From: Desulfovibrio sp.
Lineage (GTDB): Bacteria > Desulfobacterota > Desulfovibrionia > Desulfovibrionales > Desulfovibrionaceae
Length of the DNA: 10,217 bases
Reading direction: 5' to 3'
NCBI GenBank assembly: GCA_014804915.1
Contig: JAAUYW010000162.1
Coordinates: 1 to 10,217 of the forward strand
Within the stretch, counting starts at the first letter, position 1; each line of letters opens with the position of its first letter. This document shows, piece by piece, positions 1 to 6,593 of this stretch. The translations under genes were made by a program, and so were the position numbers. The notes under the pieces were generated by a model. That model searched no databases. It was given only the letters and a program-made list of their open reading frames with translations, and had not been told where the DNA came from.

Positions 1-1
1 G

Positions 2-280
2 CAGTGGGGCGAGTCAGGGGAATGCAGCGGCACTCTGACCCTGGTCTATGACCATCACAAGCACGATCTGGCGCGCAGGATCATGGCCATTCAGCATGAG
101 AGCCATGATATCATTGTCGCCACCCTGCATGTGCATCTGGATCATGACAACTGCCTTGAAACTCTGGTGCTGAAAGGCGATGCCCGGGCTGTGAAGGCAA
201 CGGCGCAGGGCCTGGCTGCCTGCAAGGGCGTGAAATACGGAATTTTCAATCGCGCTCCCAATGGCCCGGATCTGCGATGA
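2..280 (+). CDS. nikR: Nickel-responsive transcriptional regulator NikR, C-terminal part
   Basis: Partial gene: the reading frame is open from the window edge, and 92 residues plus the stop are visible. They cover the C-terminal nickel-binding and tetramerisation (ACT-like) domain; the N-terminal ribbon-helix-helix DNA-binding domain lies upstream. The domain opens with GTLTLVYDHH, followed by IQHESHD and then TLHVHLDHDNCLE. In characterised NikR proteins nickel is held by a His in the QH..HD segment of one subunit and by the HVH histidines and following Cys of another, and all of these are present here. The segment VLKGDA and the later GVKYG are also typical. NikR in other bacteria represses nickel uptake genes when nickel is plentiful. 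The stop overlaps the start of folE2 by four bases, so the two are probably co-transcribed. The promoter and any NikR operator are outside the window. Identity is very secure; target genes are not visible. Confidence 0.93.
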   Translation, partial: QWGESGECSGTLTLVYDHHKHDLARRIMAIQHESHDIIVATLHVHLDHDNCLETLVLKGDARAVKATAQGLAACKGVKYGIFNRAPNGPDLR

Positions 281-1059
281 AGGAGCTGGCGGATGTGCAG
301 GCCGGCGCTCCGGCCATTGACATTGCGATTGACCGCGTCGGCGTCCGGGGCCTGCGCTTTCCGCTGCGCCTGCGCGACCGCGCCCGCGGCATCCAGACTG
401 TAACCGCCAGGGGCGCCCTGGGCGTGGATTTGCCAGCCTCAAGGCGCGGCACGCACATGAGCCGCTTTGTCGAAGTTCTCGATGCCTGGCAGGAGGAGCT
501 GGGCTGCCAGTCAATGCGCAACCTGCTTGAGCGGCTGCGCGAAAGGCTGGGCAGCTCCCGCGCCTGGGCCAGTTTTGAATTCGCCTATCTGATGCGCAAG
601 CCCGCGCCCGCAAGCGCAGGCGCAGCCGGCATGGCCTATGACTGCTCGGTAAGCGCGGAGCTGGCGGAGCAGCTGGCTTGCACGCTTGGCATCCAGGTGC
701 CGGTAATGACTGTCTGCCCCTGCTCCCGGGCGATAAGCGCGGTTGGCGCCCATAGCCAGCGGGCGCTGATTCGCATGAAAATCCGCATTGAGCGCTTTGT
801 CTGGCTGGAAGACGTGATCTTGCTGGCCGAGGCCGCAGGCTCCTCGCCGGTGTATCCGCTTTTGAAACGCGAGGATGAAAAATTTGTCACGGAGGCGGCG
901 TTTGCAAGTCCCGCCTTTGTGGAGGATGTGGCAAGGCGCGTGGCTGCCAGTCTTGAGGCCCATCCCCACGCCCTGGCCTTTGAGGTGGAAGTTGAAAGCA
1001 TGGAGTCCATTCACAATCACAACGCATTCGCAGTGATTCGCGGGGGCGCCGGCCAGTGA
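277..1059 (+). CDS. folE2: GTP cyclohydrolase FolE2 (type IB)
   Basis: Encodes a 260-residue GTP cyclohydrolase I of the FolE2 (MptA-like) family. The family converts GTP to 7,8-dihydroneopterin triphosphate, the first step of tetrahydrofolate synthesis, and feeds queuosine-type pathways in some bacteria. Family signatures are IDRVGVRGLRFP (about 18-29), RGTHMSRFVE (57-66), the active-site segment VCPCSRAIS (146-154) with the metal-ligand Cys147, GAHSQR (157-162), YPLLKREDEK (193-202) and the C-terminal ESIHNHNA (243-250). Length is normal for the family. The ATG overlaps the nikR stop as ATGA and has no obvious ribosome-binding site, so translation is probably coupled to nikR. FolE2 enzymes are known to work with metals other than zinc and often replace zinc-dependent FolE; here the gene sits behind a nickel regulator. 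The function call is secure, and the regulatory link is inference. Confidence 0.95.
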   Translation: MKELADVQAGAPAIDIAIDRVGVRGLRFPLRLRDRARGIQTVTARGALGVDLPASRRGTHMSRFVEVLDAWQEELGCQSMRNLLERLRERLGSSRAWASFEFAYLMRKPAPASAGAAGMAYDCSVSAELAEQLACTLGIQVPVMTVCPCSRAISAVGAHSQRALIRMKIRIERFVWLEDVILLAEAAGSSPVYPLLKREDEKFVTEAAFASPAFVEDVARRVAASLEAHPHALAFEVEVESMESIHNHNAFAVIRGGAGQ

Positions 1060-1754
1060 GCAACGCGCAGTTCATCCTGGAGGTGGCCGGGCTGCCAGTG
1101 CGGGTTACGCGCAAGCAGATCAGGAACATGTATTTGCGCGTTGACAGGGAGACTGGCGAAGCGCGGCTTTCAGCTCCGGCCGGACTGTCCCTGGAACAAA
1201 TCAGGGCTTTCGCGCAAAAGCATGGCGAGTGGCTTGGCGATCGCGCCCGCAAGGCGAGGGAGCAGGCCAGGCCCGGGCCGCAGGGCATTCCCAGGATCCA
1301 GCCTGTCTGGGGCAGCCCCTGTCCTGTTGAATTGCAGGCTTGCCAGGGCAAGCGCTCAATTCGCCTGGCCGGGGGCAAAGTGCTGGTCGGGCTCCCTGAT
1401 GAGCCGGATTTCGGGCAATGGCGTTCCATGCTGGATGCGTTTCTGGCAAGGCTCGCGCAGGCCGAAGCTCCGGCCCTGATAACGGCCTGGAGCGAAAGGC
1501 TGGAACTTTCCGTCCCGTCTTTTGGCATAAGGCGCATGAAAAGGCGCTGGGGCACGTGCTATCCGGCCAGAAAACGGATTATCCTCAATAGCGCGATCGC
1601 CATGTATCCGCTGGCCTGCCTTGAAGCGGTAATAGTGCATGAATTGCTGCATTTTCGCGTGCCGGATCACGGCCCCGCATTCGTGGCGCTCCTGGACGCG
1701 GCGCTGCCTGACTGGCGCAGGACAGATGAGCTGTTGCGCAGCGCGGCTTGCTGA
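1056..1754 (+). CDS. YgjP-type (DUF45/M48-related) zinc metallopeptidase-like protein
   Basis: A 232-residue soluble protein of the YgjP/DUF45 (SprT-like) family of putative zinc peptidases. The C-terminal third carries the diagnostic features: RRMKRRWGTC (about 159-168), ILNSAIAMYP, then the zinc motif HELLH at 195-199 within VIVHELLHF, and a third likely ligand, His205, in PDHGPAF. Glu196 would be the catalytic base. The N-terminal part (1-130) matches the usual variable beta-rich region that precedes the peptidase core. No signal peptide or membrane segment is seen, so it is probably cytoplasmic. The start is a GTG that overlaps the folE2 stop by four bases (GTGA), making it the third gene of the nikR-folE2 operon. 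Substrates of this family are not established, and I see nothing here that identifies one. It converges on miaA with only 12 bases between the stops. Confidence 0.88.
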   Translation: MSNAQFILEVAGLPVRVTRKQIRNMYLRVDRETGEARLSAPAGLSLEQIRAFAQKHGEWLGDRARKAREQARPGPQGIPRIQPVWGSPCPVELQACQGKRSIRLAGGKVLVGLPDEPDFGQWRSMLDAFLARLAQAEAPALITAWSERLELSVPSFGIRRMKRRWGTCYPARKRIILNSAIAMYPLACLEAVIVHELLHFRVPDHGPAFVALLDAALPDWRRTDELLRSAAC

Positions 1755-1766
1755 CTGGGCCTGGTT

Positions 1767-2699
1767 TCAGGCTGCGGGCCTGTAGCCGGACTGTTTCAGG
1801 ATGGCGAGGATGGCCTCCGGATCATCCGGCGTGATCCAGATGGCGTCTTTTCTGCCCCTGAACCATGTCAGCTGGCGCTTGGCATAGGCGCGCGTATTGG
1901 CAAGCCAGAGCCTGCGGCATTCTTCCAGGCTGATGCGGCCCTGCAGATAGGCATGAAGCTCGGCGCAGCCAATGCCGCTCCAGCCTGGCGCAGAGCCATC
2001 CGCGCAGCTGGCAAGCGCCAGCCTCGCTTCCTCAATGGCGCCTTTGGCAAGCATGGCGTCTATGCGCCGCTCAAGCAGGGGCGCAAGCCCGGCCAGCGAC
2101 ACGGCAATCACCAGCAGGGGGCCTTTGGCCTGCGGCTTGCGGTGCTGATGCTCATGCCACCAGGAAAAGGCCTTGCCTGTCGCCAGGCAAACCTCAAGGC
2201 TGCGTAAAATCCGCTGCCTGTCATGCGGGTGGATTTTGGCCGCATAGGCAGGATCAAGTCGGCAGAGGCGCTCATGGAGATGGGCAAGCCCCTTGCTGGC
2301 CGCCTGCTCTTGCAGCGCAAGCGAAATCTCTGCCGGAACAGGCGGAATTTCGGCAAAACCATGCAATAGCGAATTGAAATAAAAGCCCGTGCCGCCAACC
2401 AGAAGCGGCAGCCTGCGCCGGGCGGTTATCGCGCGGCATACGGGCAGGGCGCGCCGCAGCCATTCGCCGGCGCTGAATTTCGCGCTGGCAGGCAGAAAGC
2501 CATAGAGGTGATGCGGCGCCTGCGCCCTCTGGCAGCTATCAGGCTGGGCTGTGACAATCGGGAAATCGGCGTAAACCTGGCGTGAATCTGCGTTTATGAT
2601 CTCGCAATCAAAAAGCCGCGCCAGCCTGAGGGCAAGCTCTGTCTTGCCTGCGCCAGTGGGGCCGGCCAGACAGAGCACGGGCAGCGGCTCAGCTGACAT
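1767..2699 (-). CDS. miaA: tRNA dimethylallyltransferase MiaA
   Basis: Encodes tRNA delta(2)-isopentenylpyrophosphate transferase, 310 residues from the ATG chosen here. The enzyme adds a dimethylallyl group to N6 of A37 in tRNAs reading codons that start with U. Visible motifs are the P-loop GPTGAGKT (13-20), NADSRQVY (37-43, with the catalytic Asp38), the substrate-loop LVGGTGFY (100-107), HPHDRQRILRSLEV (157-170) and the C-terminal YAKRQLTWFR (272-281). The frame is open further upstream to an ATG at 2756, but those 19 residues lie inside coaD and resemble no MiaA N-terminus. The start at 2699 puts MSAEPLP just before the P-loop strand and overlaps the coaD end by 11 bases, consistent with translational coupling. 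No clear Shine-Dalgarno sequence precedes it. It is the last gene of the rsmD-coaD-miaA cluster. A 5-bp stem (GCCTG/CAGGC, 1759-1772) straddles its stop, but there is no T-run on either side. Confidence 0.95.
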   Translation of the reverse strand: MSAEPLPVLCLAGPTGAGKTELALRLARLFDCEIINADSRQVYADFPIVTAQPDSCQRAQAPHHLYGFLPASAKFSAGEWLRRALPVCRAITARRRLPLLVGGTGFYFNSLLHGFAEIPPVPAEISLALQEQAASKGLAHLHERLCRLDPAYAAKIHPHDRQRILRSLEVCLATGKAFSWWHEHQHRKPQAKGPLLVIAVSLAGLAPLLERRIDAMLAKGAIEEARLALASCADGSAPGWSGIGCAELHAYLQGRISLEECRRLWLANTRAYAKRQLTWFRGRKDAIWITPDDPEAILAILKQSGYRPAA

Positions 2700-3198
2700 C
2701 AGGCTGGCATGCGCCCTTGGCCGGGCCCAGTTTTGCCAGCAGCGCCTCGCGCACATTCTCGGGCACCAGGCCGCGGATATCCGCGCCGGCTGCTGCCGCG
2801 CTCTTGATCATGGTGGAGCTGATGTAGAGCCATTGATAGTCGGTCATCAGGAATACGGTCTGAATGTGGCGCTCAAGGCGCCTGTTCATCAGGGCAAGCT
2901 GAAATTCATATTCGAAATCTGATACGGCGCGCAGGCCGCGCAAAATCGCGGCCACGCCCTCCTGCCTGGCGAACTCGACCGTCAGGCCGCAAAATGGGCG
3001 CACCACGATTCCGGAATCATTCCTGAAAACCTCTTTTGCAAGCTCTACGCGCTCCTCAATGCTGAACAGCGGCTGCTTTGGCGTGTCAATGGCTATCGCG
3101 ACAATGATGCGGTCAAAAACGCCGCGGCCGCGGCGCACCAGGCTTACATGCCCGTTTGTGAGGGGGTCAAATGTGCCCGGGTATAGGGCTGTTTTCAT
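2689..3198 (-). CDS. coaD: Phosphopantetheine adenylyltransferase CoaD
   Basis: A 169-residue nucleotidyltransferase catalysing the penultimate step of coenzyme A synthesis: transfer of AMP from ATP to 4'-phosphopantetheine. The N-terminus YPGTFDPLTNGH (6-17) carries the TxGH nucleotidyltransferase motif (T14 to H17). ILRGLRAVSDFEYE (85-98) and the ISSTMIK motif (126-132) are the other family hallmarks, and length is typical. The ATG lies inside the end of rsmD (32-base overlap), with only weak ribosome-binding potential (GGAAA) ahead of it, so expression probably depends on translation through rsmD. The 3' end overlaps miaA by 11 bases. An rsmD-coaD pairing is common in bacteria, which supports the assignment. 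The last dozen residues (after about 157) go beyond the conserved fold and look like a free tail. Confidence 0.96.
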   Translation of the reverse strand: MKTALYPGTFDPLTNGHVSLVRRGRGVFDRIIVAIAIDTPKQPLFSIEERVELAKEVFRNDSGIVVRPFCGLTVEFARQEGVAAILRGLRAVSDFEYEFQLALMNRRLERHIQTVFLMTDYQWLYISSTMIKSAAAAGADIRGLVPENVREALLAKLGPAKGACQPDVS

Positions 3199-3745
3199 TG
3201 AGTTTCCAGATTTTTAACAGGGTTTGTCCAAAAAGCCGTTCCGCAACTGGCTCAAGAGCGGCCGGAACCGGGAAATCCAGGCCATTTTCCAGTTCGCCGA
3301 TGACAAAAGCGCCAGGGCCAAGCCAGTTGCCGGAGATCAGGCGCTCCAGGGCCGGTTTGGCCAGATTGCGCCTGTAGGGAGGATCTACAAACGCAAGCCC
3401 GTACTGTCTGTCCGGCGTGCCAGCCAGAAACCGCAGCACATCCTGTCTGGCCAGGCGGCATCTGCCGGAGAGTGCGAAATTTTCGATATTGCGGGCCATC
3501 GCCCTGATCAGGATTTCCGAATTGTCCACAAAAGTGGCATGGGGCGCGCCCCGGCTCAGGGCTTCAAATCCCAGGGTGCCGCTGCCGGCAAAAAGGTCAA
3601 GGGCGGAAATCCGGGTCCAGTCAATGCCGCGGGCCTCAAGCATGGAAAAGAGCGCTTCGCGCGTCTTGCCCATTGCCGGACGCGTGCCCGAGCCCTGCGG
3701 CGTCCGGATTTCCCTGCCGGCCAGACAGCCCGAGATTATGCGCAT
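3167..3745 (-). CDS. rsmD: 16S rRNA (guanine966-N2)-methyltransferase RsmD
   Basis: A 192-residue class I SAM-dependent methyltransferase. Family members methylate N2 of G966 (E. coli numbering) in 16S rRNA during 30S subunit assembly. It begins MRIISGCLAGR, the usual RsmD opening, followed by TRPAMGKTREALFSML (21-36). The SAM-binding strand and loop are DLFAGSGTLGFEALSRGA (50-67), with FVDN (72-75) as the acidic strand-2 motif, and the catalytic motif DPPY is at 121-124. The ATG at 3745 has a GGAG box eight bases upstream (complement of 3754-3757). It is the first gene of a minus-strand operon with coaD and miaA, reading away from the promoter region it shares with the glycosyltransferase gene. 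The C-terminal ten residues are encoded in DNA that also encodes the start of coaD. Confidence 0.95.
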   Translation of the reverse strand: MRIISGCLAGREIRTPQGSGTRPAMGKTREALFSMLEARGIDWTRISALDLFAGSGTLGFEALSRGAPHATFVDNSEILIRAMARNIENFALSGRCRLARQDVLRFLAGTPDRQYGLAFVDPPYRRNLAKPALERLISGNWLGPGAFVIGELENGLDFPVPAALEPVAERLFGQTLLKIWKLNENSPIPGHI

Positions 3746-3767
3746 TCCCGATTCTCCATGCCCAGGA

Positions 3768-3794
3768 AATATACTTTTTAATTCGGGATTTCAA
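3768..3794 (-). promoter_or_regulatory. Possible sigma-70-type promoter for rsmD-coaD-miaA
   Basis: On the minus strand a TTGAAA (complement of 3789-3794) is followed 15 bases later by TATATT (complement of 3768-3773), about 20 bases ahead of the rsmD start. The segment is distinctly A/T-rich compared with the genes on either side. The spacing is shorter than ideal, so the exact hexamers are uncertain. Confidence 0.35.
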
Positions 3795-3795
3795 C

Positions 3796-3822
3796 TTGCA
3801 ATGAGCCTGGCCAGGGCATAAT
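3796..3822 (+). promoter_or_regulatory. Possible promoter for the glycosyltransferase gene
   Basis: TTGCAA (3796-3801) is followed by CATAAT (3817-3822, five of six matches to the -10 consensus) with a 15-base spacer; TAATAC shifted by two bases gives 17. It lies within the 111-base divergent region between rsmD and the glycosyltransferase gene, and its -35 nearly abuts the proposed rsmD promoter. The two transcription units may therefore compete for or share control. Confidence 0.35.
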
Positions 3823-3856
3823 ACAAGCCAGGCAAGCCACAAGCTCTGGAGATCAA

Positions 3857-4921
3857 ATGGCCCGCATTCTCTACGGCGTTCATGGCACCGGGCACGGCCA
3901 TGCGATGCGCGGCCTCATTCTGGCCCGCAGCCTGCCCGGGCATGAATTTCTTTTTGTCGCCAATGACGACGCGCCAGCAGTGCTGGAGCCGGAATTTCAG
4001 GTCGCGCGCCTGCCCAATCTGGGCACAGCCTTCAAGAACTACCGCGTAGATCTGGCGGCGACAATCAGGCGCAGCCTGCCGCTTCTTGCCGGCTTTAGGA
4101 AATACGTGGCCAGGGCGCTGGACATTATCGGGCGCTTCAGGCCGGATGTCTGCATTACGGATCTGGAGCCGTTTGTGCCGGCAGCCGCAGCCAGGGCCGG
4201 CATTCCCTGCCTTACGCTGGACCATCAGCATACGCTCACGCTTTGCCGCCATAACCTTCCCGCCAGCCTGCTCTGGGATGCCGCCCTCCAGGGGCTTACC
4301 CCGCGCTTTCTCTTTCGGCCCACAGCCGCCAACCTGCTCATTTCCTTTTATCAGCCGCCAGTGCGCCCTGGCTGGAACGCGGCTGTAAAGCCGCCAATCC
4401 TGCGCCAGAAAACTCTCGGCCTTGTTCCAGAGTCTGGCGAGGATATTCTCGTTTACCAGAGCAATTCAAGGGACAGGCGCCTGCTTGATTTTCTGGCCTC
4501 CTCCACAAGGCGCGTCTGTCATGTGTATGGCTACGCGGAAACAAGCGCGAAGACCGGCAATATCGTTTTTCACAAGCGCGACGAGGATGAATTTGGCGAG
4601 CGCCTGGCAAAATGCGCCTATGTGATCATGGGCGGCAGCCATACCCTGATGAGCGAAGCCCTCTACCTGGGCAAGCCTGTTCTCTCCATACCCCTGCTTG
4701 CCATGCTTGAGCAGCGCATTAACGCGCTTTATCTGCAAAGGCTTGGCTACGGCATTCAGGCTTCCATGGCCGAGCTTGGTCCGGGGCTGCTTGCGGATTT
4801 TGAACAGCGGCTGCCGGAGTTCAGGCAGGCCATTGCCGCTGGCGATTTTTGCGGAAATGCGGCTGTATTCGCAATCGTGGACAAATTCGCCGCCAGCCGA
4901 AAATTGCCGCAGTTTGACTGA
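3857..4921 (+). CDS. Glycosyltransferase-like protein of the MJ1255 type (GT-B fold)
   Basis: A 354-residue protein with the look of a two-domain GT-B glycosyltransferase (MurG/UDP-glycosyltransferase superfamily, MJ1255-like group). The N-terminus ARILYGVHGTGHGHAMRG has the glycine-rich loop after the first strand that marks these enzymes, followed by FLFVANDD (about 32-39) and PDVCITDLEP (95-104). The C-terminal donor-binding half has VYQSN (196-200) and the segment GGSHTLMSEALYLGKPVL (256-273), in which the conserved acidic residue and small-residue turn resemble nucleotide-sugar sites. No signal peptide or membrane span is seen. GGAG lies five bases before the ATG at 3857, supporting this start. 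It appears to be transcribed alone. Substrates of the MJ1255 group are not established, so donor and acceptor cannot be named. The transporter downstream starts 135 bases later, probably with its own promoter. Confidence 0.75.
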   Translation: MARILYGVHGTGHGHAMRGLILARSLPGHEFLFVANDDAPAVLEPEFQVARLPNLGTAFKNYRVDLAATIRRSLPLLAGFRKYVARALDIIGRFRPDVCITDLEPFVPAAAARAGIPCLTLDHQHTLTLCRHNLPASLLWDAALQGLTPRFLFRPTAANLLISFYQPPVRPGWNAAVKPPILRQKTLGLVPESGEDILVYQSNSRDRRLLDFLASSTRRVCHVYGYAETSAKTGNIVFHKRDEDEFGERLAKCAYVIMGGSHTLMSEALYLGKPVLSIPLLAMLEQRINALYLQRLGYGIQASMAELGPGLLADFEQRLPEFRQAIAAGDFCGNAAVFAIVDKFAASRKLPQFD

Positions 4922-5056
4922 AAGCCGGCGCGCCGGCCTAACGCTCCCAATTCGGACTTTTTTTGGACGTTCCTGCCAAAAACACGTTGCAGTTGCAAGG
5001 CCTGCGGATTAATGTCTTTCCATATTTAAAGAGAACCTGTAGCAAAGAGGCTTGCA
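4922..5056 (+). promoter_or_regulatory. Intergenic leader of the TRAP operon with two inverted repeats
   Basis: A 135-base gap. Just after the glycosyltransferase stop is a 14-base perfect palindrome, GCCGGCGCGCCGGC (4924-4937), with seven Ts at 4958-4964. The 20 bases between them make it a poor intrinsic terminator, though it may still end transcription. Further on, TTGCAGTTGCAA (4987-4998) is a short inverted repeat (arms TTGCA/TGCAA, two-base centre) followed by an A/T-rich stretch, in the place expected for an operator or promoter of the transporter genes. I find no convincing -35/-10 pair, and no sigma-54 site: a GG...GC pair at 4965-4976 is two bases too close. AGAGG (5046-5050) is the ribosome-binding site of the next gene. 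Confidence 0.35.
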
Positions 5057-6028
5057 ATGTTCCGCATTTTTTCATGCGCGCTGCTGACCCTGCTTCTGGG
5101 CGCATCGCTTGCTTTTGCCGCGCCTGTAACGCTCAAGCTCGGCCATATCGCAGAGCCCGAAAACGTCTATGGCCAGGGCGCCGATCATTTCGCCAAGCTT
5201 GTCAAGGAGCGCAGCAACGGCGAAATTGAAATCAAGGTCTATCCCTCCAGCCAGCTTGGCAACCAGCGCGATCTTGTCGAGGGCCTGGGTCTCGGCACAG
5301 TTGACATGACACTTACCGGCACCGCGGTGATGGGCAATTTTGTGCCTGAAGTCGCGGTGTTTGACCTGCCTTTCATATTCCGTGACGTAAACCATGCCTA
5401 TAAGGCGCTTGACACAGTGGGCATGGATCTGGCCAAGGCCGGCGAGAAAAACGGCATGATCACCCTCGCGATCTGGGAAAACGGCATTCGCCACATGACC
5501 AACAACAAGCGGCCAATCAAGGGCCCGGATGACATGAAGGGCCTGAAAATGCGCGTGATGGAACAGCCGGTTTACATTGACATGATGAAGGCCCTGGGCG
5601 CGAGCCCGACGCCAATGGCAATGAGCGAGCTCTATACAGCCCTCCAAAAGGGTGTGATCGACGGCCAGGAAAATCCTCTCGGCCATATCGCCACCAAGAA
5701 ATTCAATGAAGTCCAGAAATACCTTTCGCTCACTGGCCATACTTACGCCTCGGAGCCGCTTTTGATCAGCAAGCAGGCCTGGGACAAGCTGACGCCAGAG
5801 CAGCAGAATCTCATTCGCCAGGCCGCGATAGACACCCGCGACTGGGAACGCCAGCTCTGCCGCGACCTTGAGGGCAAATTCCTTGAGCAGATCAAGGCTG
5901 CCGGAACTACGGAAGTCAATGAGGATGTGGACAAGGAAGCTTTTGCCAGGGCTACCAGGGGCGCCTGGGACAATTACGTCAAGCGCTTTGGCGACAAGAA
6001 CATCAAGGCCATCCAGGCCGTGCAATAG
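5057..6028 (+). CDS. TRAP transporter substrate-binding protein (DctP family)
   Basis: The periplasmic binding subunit of a tripartite ATP-independent periplasmic transporter, 323 residues. A signal peptide is clear: FRIFSCALLTLLLGASLAFA with probable cleavage after AFA at residue 21. The mature start PVTLKLGHIAEPENVYGQGA is typical of DctP. Other hallmarks are YPSSQLGNQRD (62-72), VFDLPFIFRD (101-110), GLKMRVM (162-168) with Arg166, which in SiaP/DctP proteins salt-bridges the substrate carboxylate, and ASPTPMAMSELYTALQ with DGQENP (202-207). The ligand is thus probably an organic acid: a C4-dicarboxylate, sialic acid-like sugar acid or similar. Sequence alone does not decide which. AGAGG lies six bases before the ATG. 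It heads the operon with the two membrane subunits, separated from them by a strong hairpin. Confidence 0.94.
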   Translation: MFRIFSCALLTLLLGASLAFAAPVTLKLGHIAEPENVYGQGADHFAKLVKERSNGEIEIKVYPSSQLGNQRDLVEGLGLGTVDMTLTGTAVMGNFVPEVAVFDLPFIFRDVNHAYKALDTVGMDLAKAGEKNGMITLAIWENGIRHMTNNKRPIKGPDDMKGLKMRVMEQPVYIDMMKALGASPTPMAMSELYTALQKGVIDGQENPLGHIATKKFNEVQKYLSLTGHTYASEPLLISKQAWDKLTPEQQNLIRQAAIDTRDWERQLCRDLEGKFLEQIKAAGTTEVNEDVDKEAFARATRGAWDNYVKRFGDKNIKAIQAVQ

Positions 6029-6037
6029 CCAGAATTC

Positions 6038-6066
6038 GGGGGATGGATCTGCCATCCCCCTTTTTT
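6038..6066 (+). terminator. Hairpin plus T-run between binding-protein and membrane-subunit genes
   Basis: A perfect 9-bp stem, GGGGGATGG (6038-6046) with CCATCCCCC (6052-6060), a five-base loop ATCTG, and six Ts immediately after (6061-6066). It has every feature of a Rho-independent terminator, yet lies ten bases after the binding-protein stop and just ahead of the ribosome-binding site of the next operon gene. The likely role is partial termination and 3'-end protection of the upstream message, giving more binding protein than membrane subunits. Confidence 0.85.
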
Positions 6067-6080
6067 AGCCGGAGAGGCCC

Positions 6081-6593
6081 ATGAGCGAAAGCAAAGGCCG
6101 CGGAAATTTCTTCTTCCGCTGGCTGGAACTGATTTTGAAAGCACTGGTCATAATTGGCAACGGCCTCATGCTGCTTCTAGTTTTTGGCCAGGTGATTACA
6201 CGTTATGTTTTCAACTATACCCCCTCGTTTGGCGAGGAGCTGGCCCGCTATCTCTTCGTCTGGGTGGTCTTTCTCTCCCTCCCGCTGGTGGCCAGATATG
6301 GCGGCCACATGGCGATTGAAACGCTAACCAGCCGGGTGCATGGCGCAACGCTCAAATTTCTCAACATCATGGCTGACCTGTTCACAATCGCGTTTCTCGC
6401 CATCATGGTTGTCTGCGGCATCCAGATGGTGATGCGCACCTCCTACCAGACTTCGCCGGCAATGATGATTCCCATGTCCTGGGTTTATGCGGTCATTCCC
6501 TTTGGCTGCGCAGTGATGCTGCTCTATGTGGTCATGAACCTGATTGATGTTCTCAAGACGCCGGCAAACGCGCTGAAGCAGGAGCGGCCATGA
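6081..6593 (+). CDS. TRAP transporter small permease subunit (DctQ family)
   Basis: The 170-residue four-helix membrane subunit of the TRAP transporter. Hydrophobic segments lie at about 18-38, 54-72, 95-117 and 128-153, the usual DctQ topology. The motif FGEELARYLFVWVVFLSLPLV (about 50-70) after the first helix is the family signature, and GGHMAIE (74-80) is also typical. It pairs with the DctM subunit in the inner membrane to form the translocation unit used by the binding protein encoded just upstream. GGAGAGG (6071-6077) directly after the hairpin's T-run fixes the ATG at 6081. The stop overlaps the next start by four bases (ATGA), so the two membrane subunits are translationally coupled and made in equal amounts. 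Confidence 0.92.
   Translation: MSESKGRGNFFFRWLELILKALVIIGNGLMLLLVFGQVITRYVFNYTPSFGEELARYLFVWVVFLSLPLVARYGGHMAIETLTSRVHGATLKFLNIMADLFTIAFLAIMVVCGIQMVMRTSYQTSPAMMIPMSWVYAVIPFGCAVMLLYVVMNLIDVLKTPANALKQERP

Noticed and set aside
1759..1772. GCCTG-GTTT-CAGGC hairpin between ygjP-like gene and miaA as a shared terminator
   Set aside because: Only a 5-bp stem and no T-run on either strand. It could help a convergent stop but is not supported as a terminator.
2700..2756. Longer miaA start at the ATG at 2756
   Set aside because: The extra 19 residues lie entirely within coaD coding sequence and do not resemble a MiaA N-terminus; the ATG at 2699 places the P-loop at the usual distance.
4924..4964. 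Palindrome plus seven Ts as an intrinsic terminator of the glycosyltransferase gene
   Set aside because: Twenty bases separate the stem from the T-run, too far for the standard mechanism; kept only as an inverted repeat.
4963..4978. Sigma-54 promoter ahead of the TRAP operon
   Set aside because: GG at 4965-4966 and GC at 4975-4976 are separated by eight bases instead of ten, and the surrounding bases do not match the consensus.
5072..6055. A 327-codon minus-strand open frame opposite the TRAP binding-protein gene
   Set aside because: It mirrors the codon pattern of a GC-rich gene with an unmistakable DctP product, and its translation has no recognisable domain. Long antisense frames of this kind are common in GC-rich DNA.
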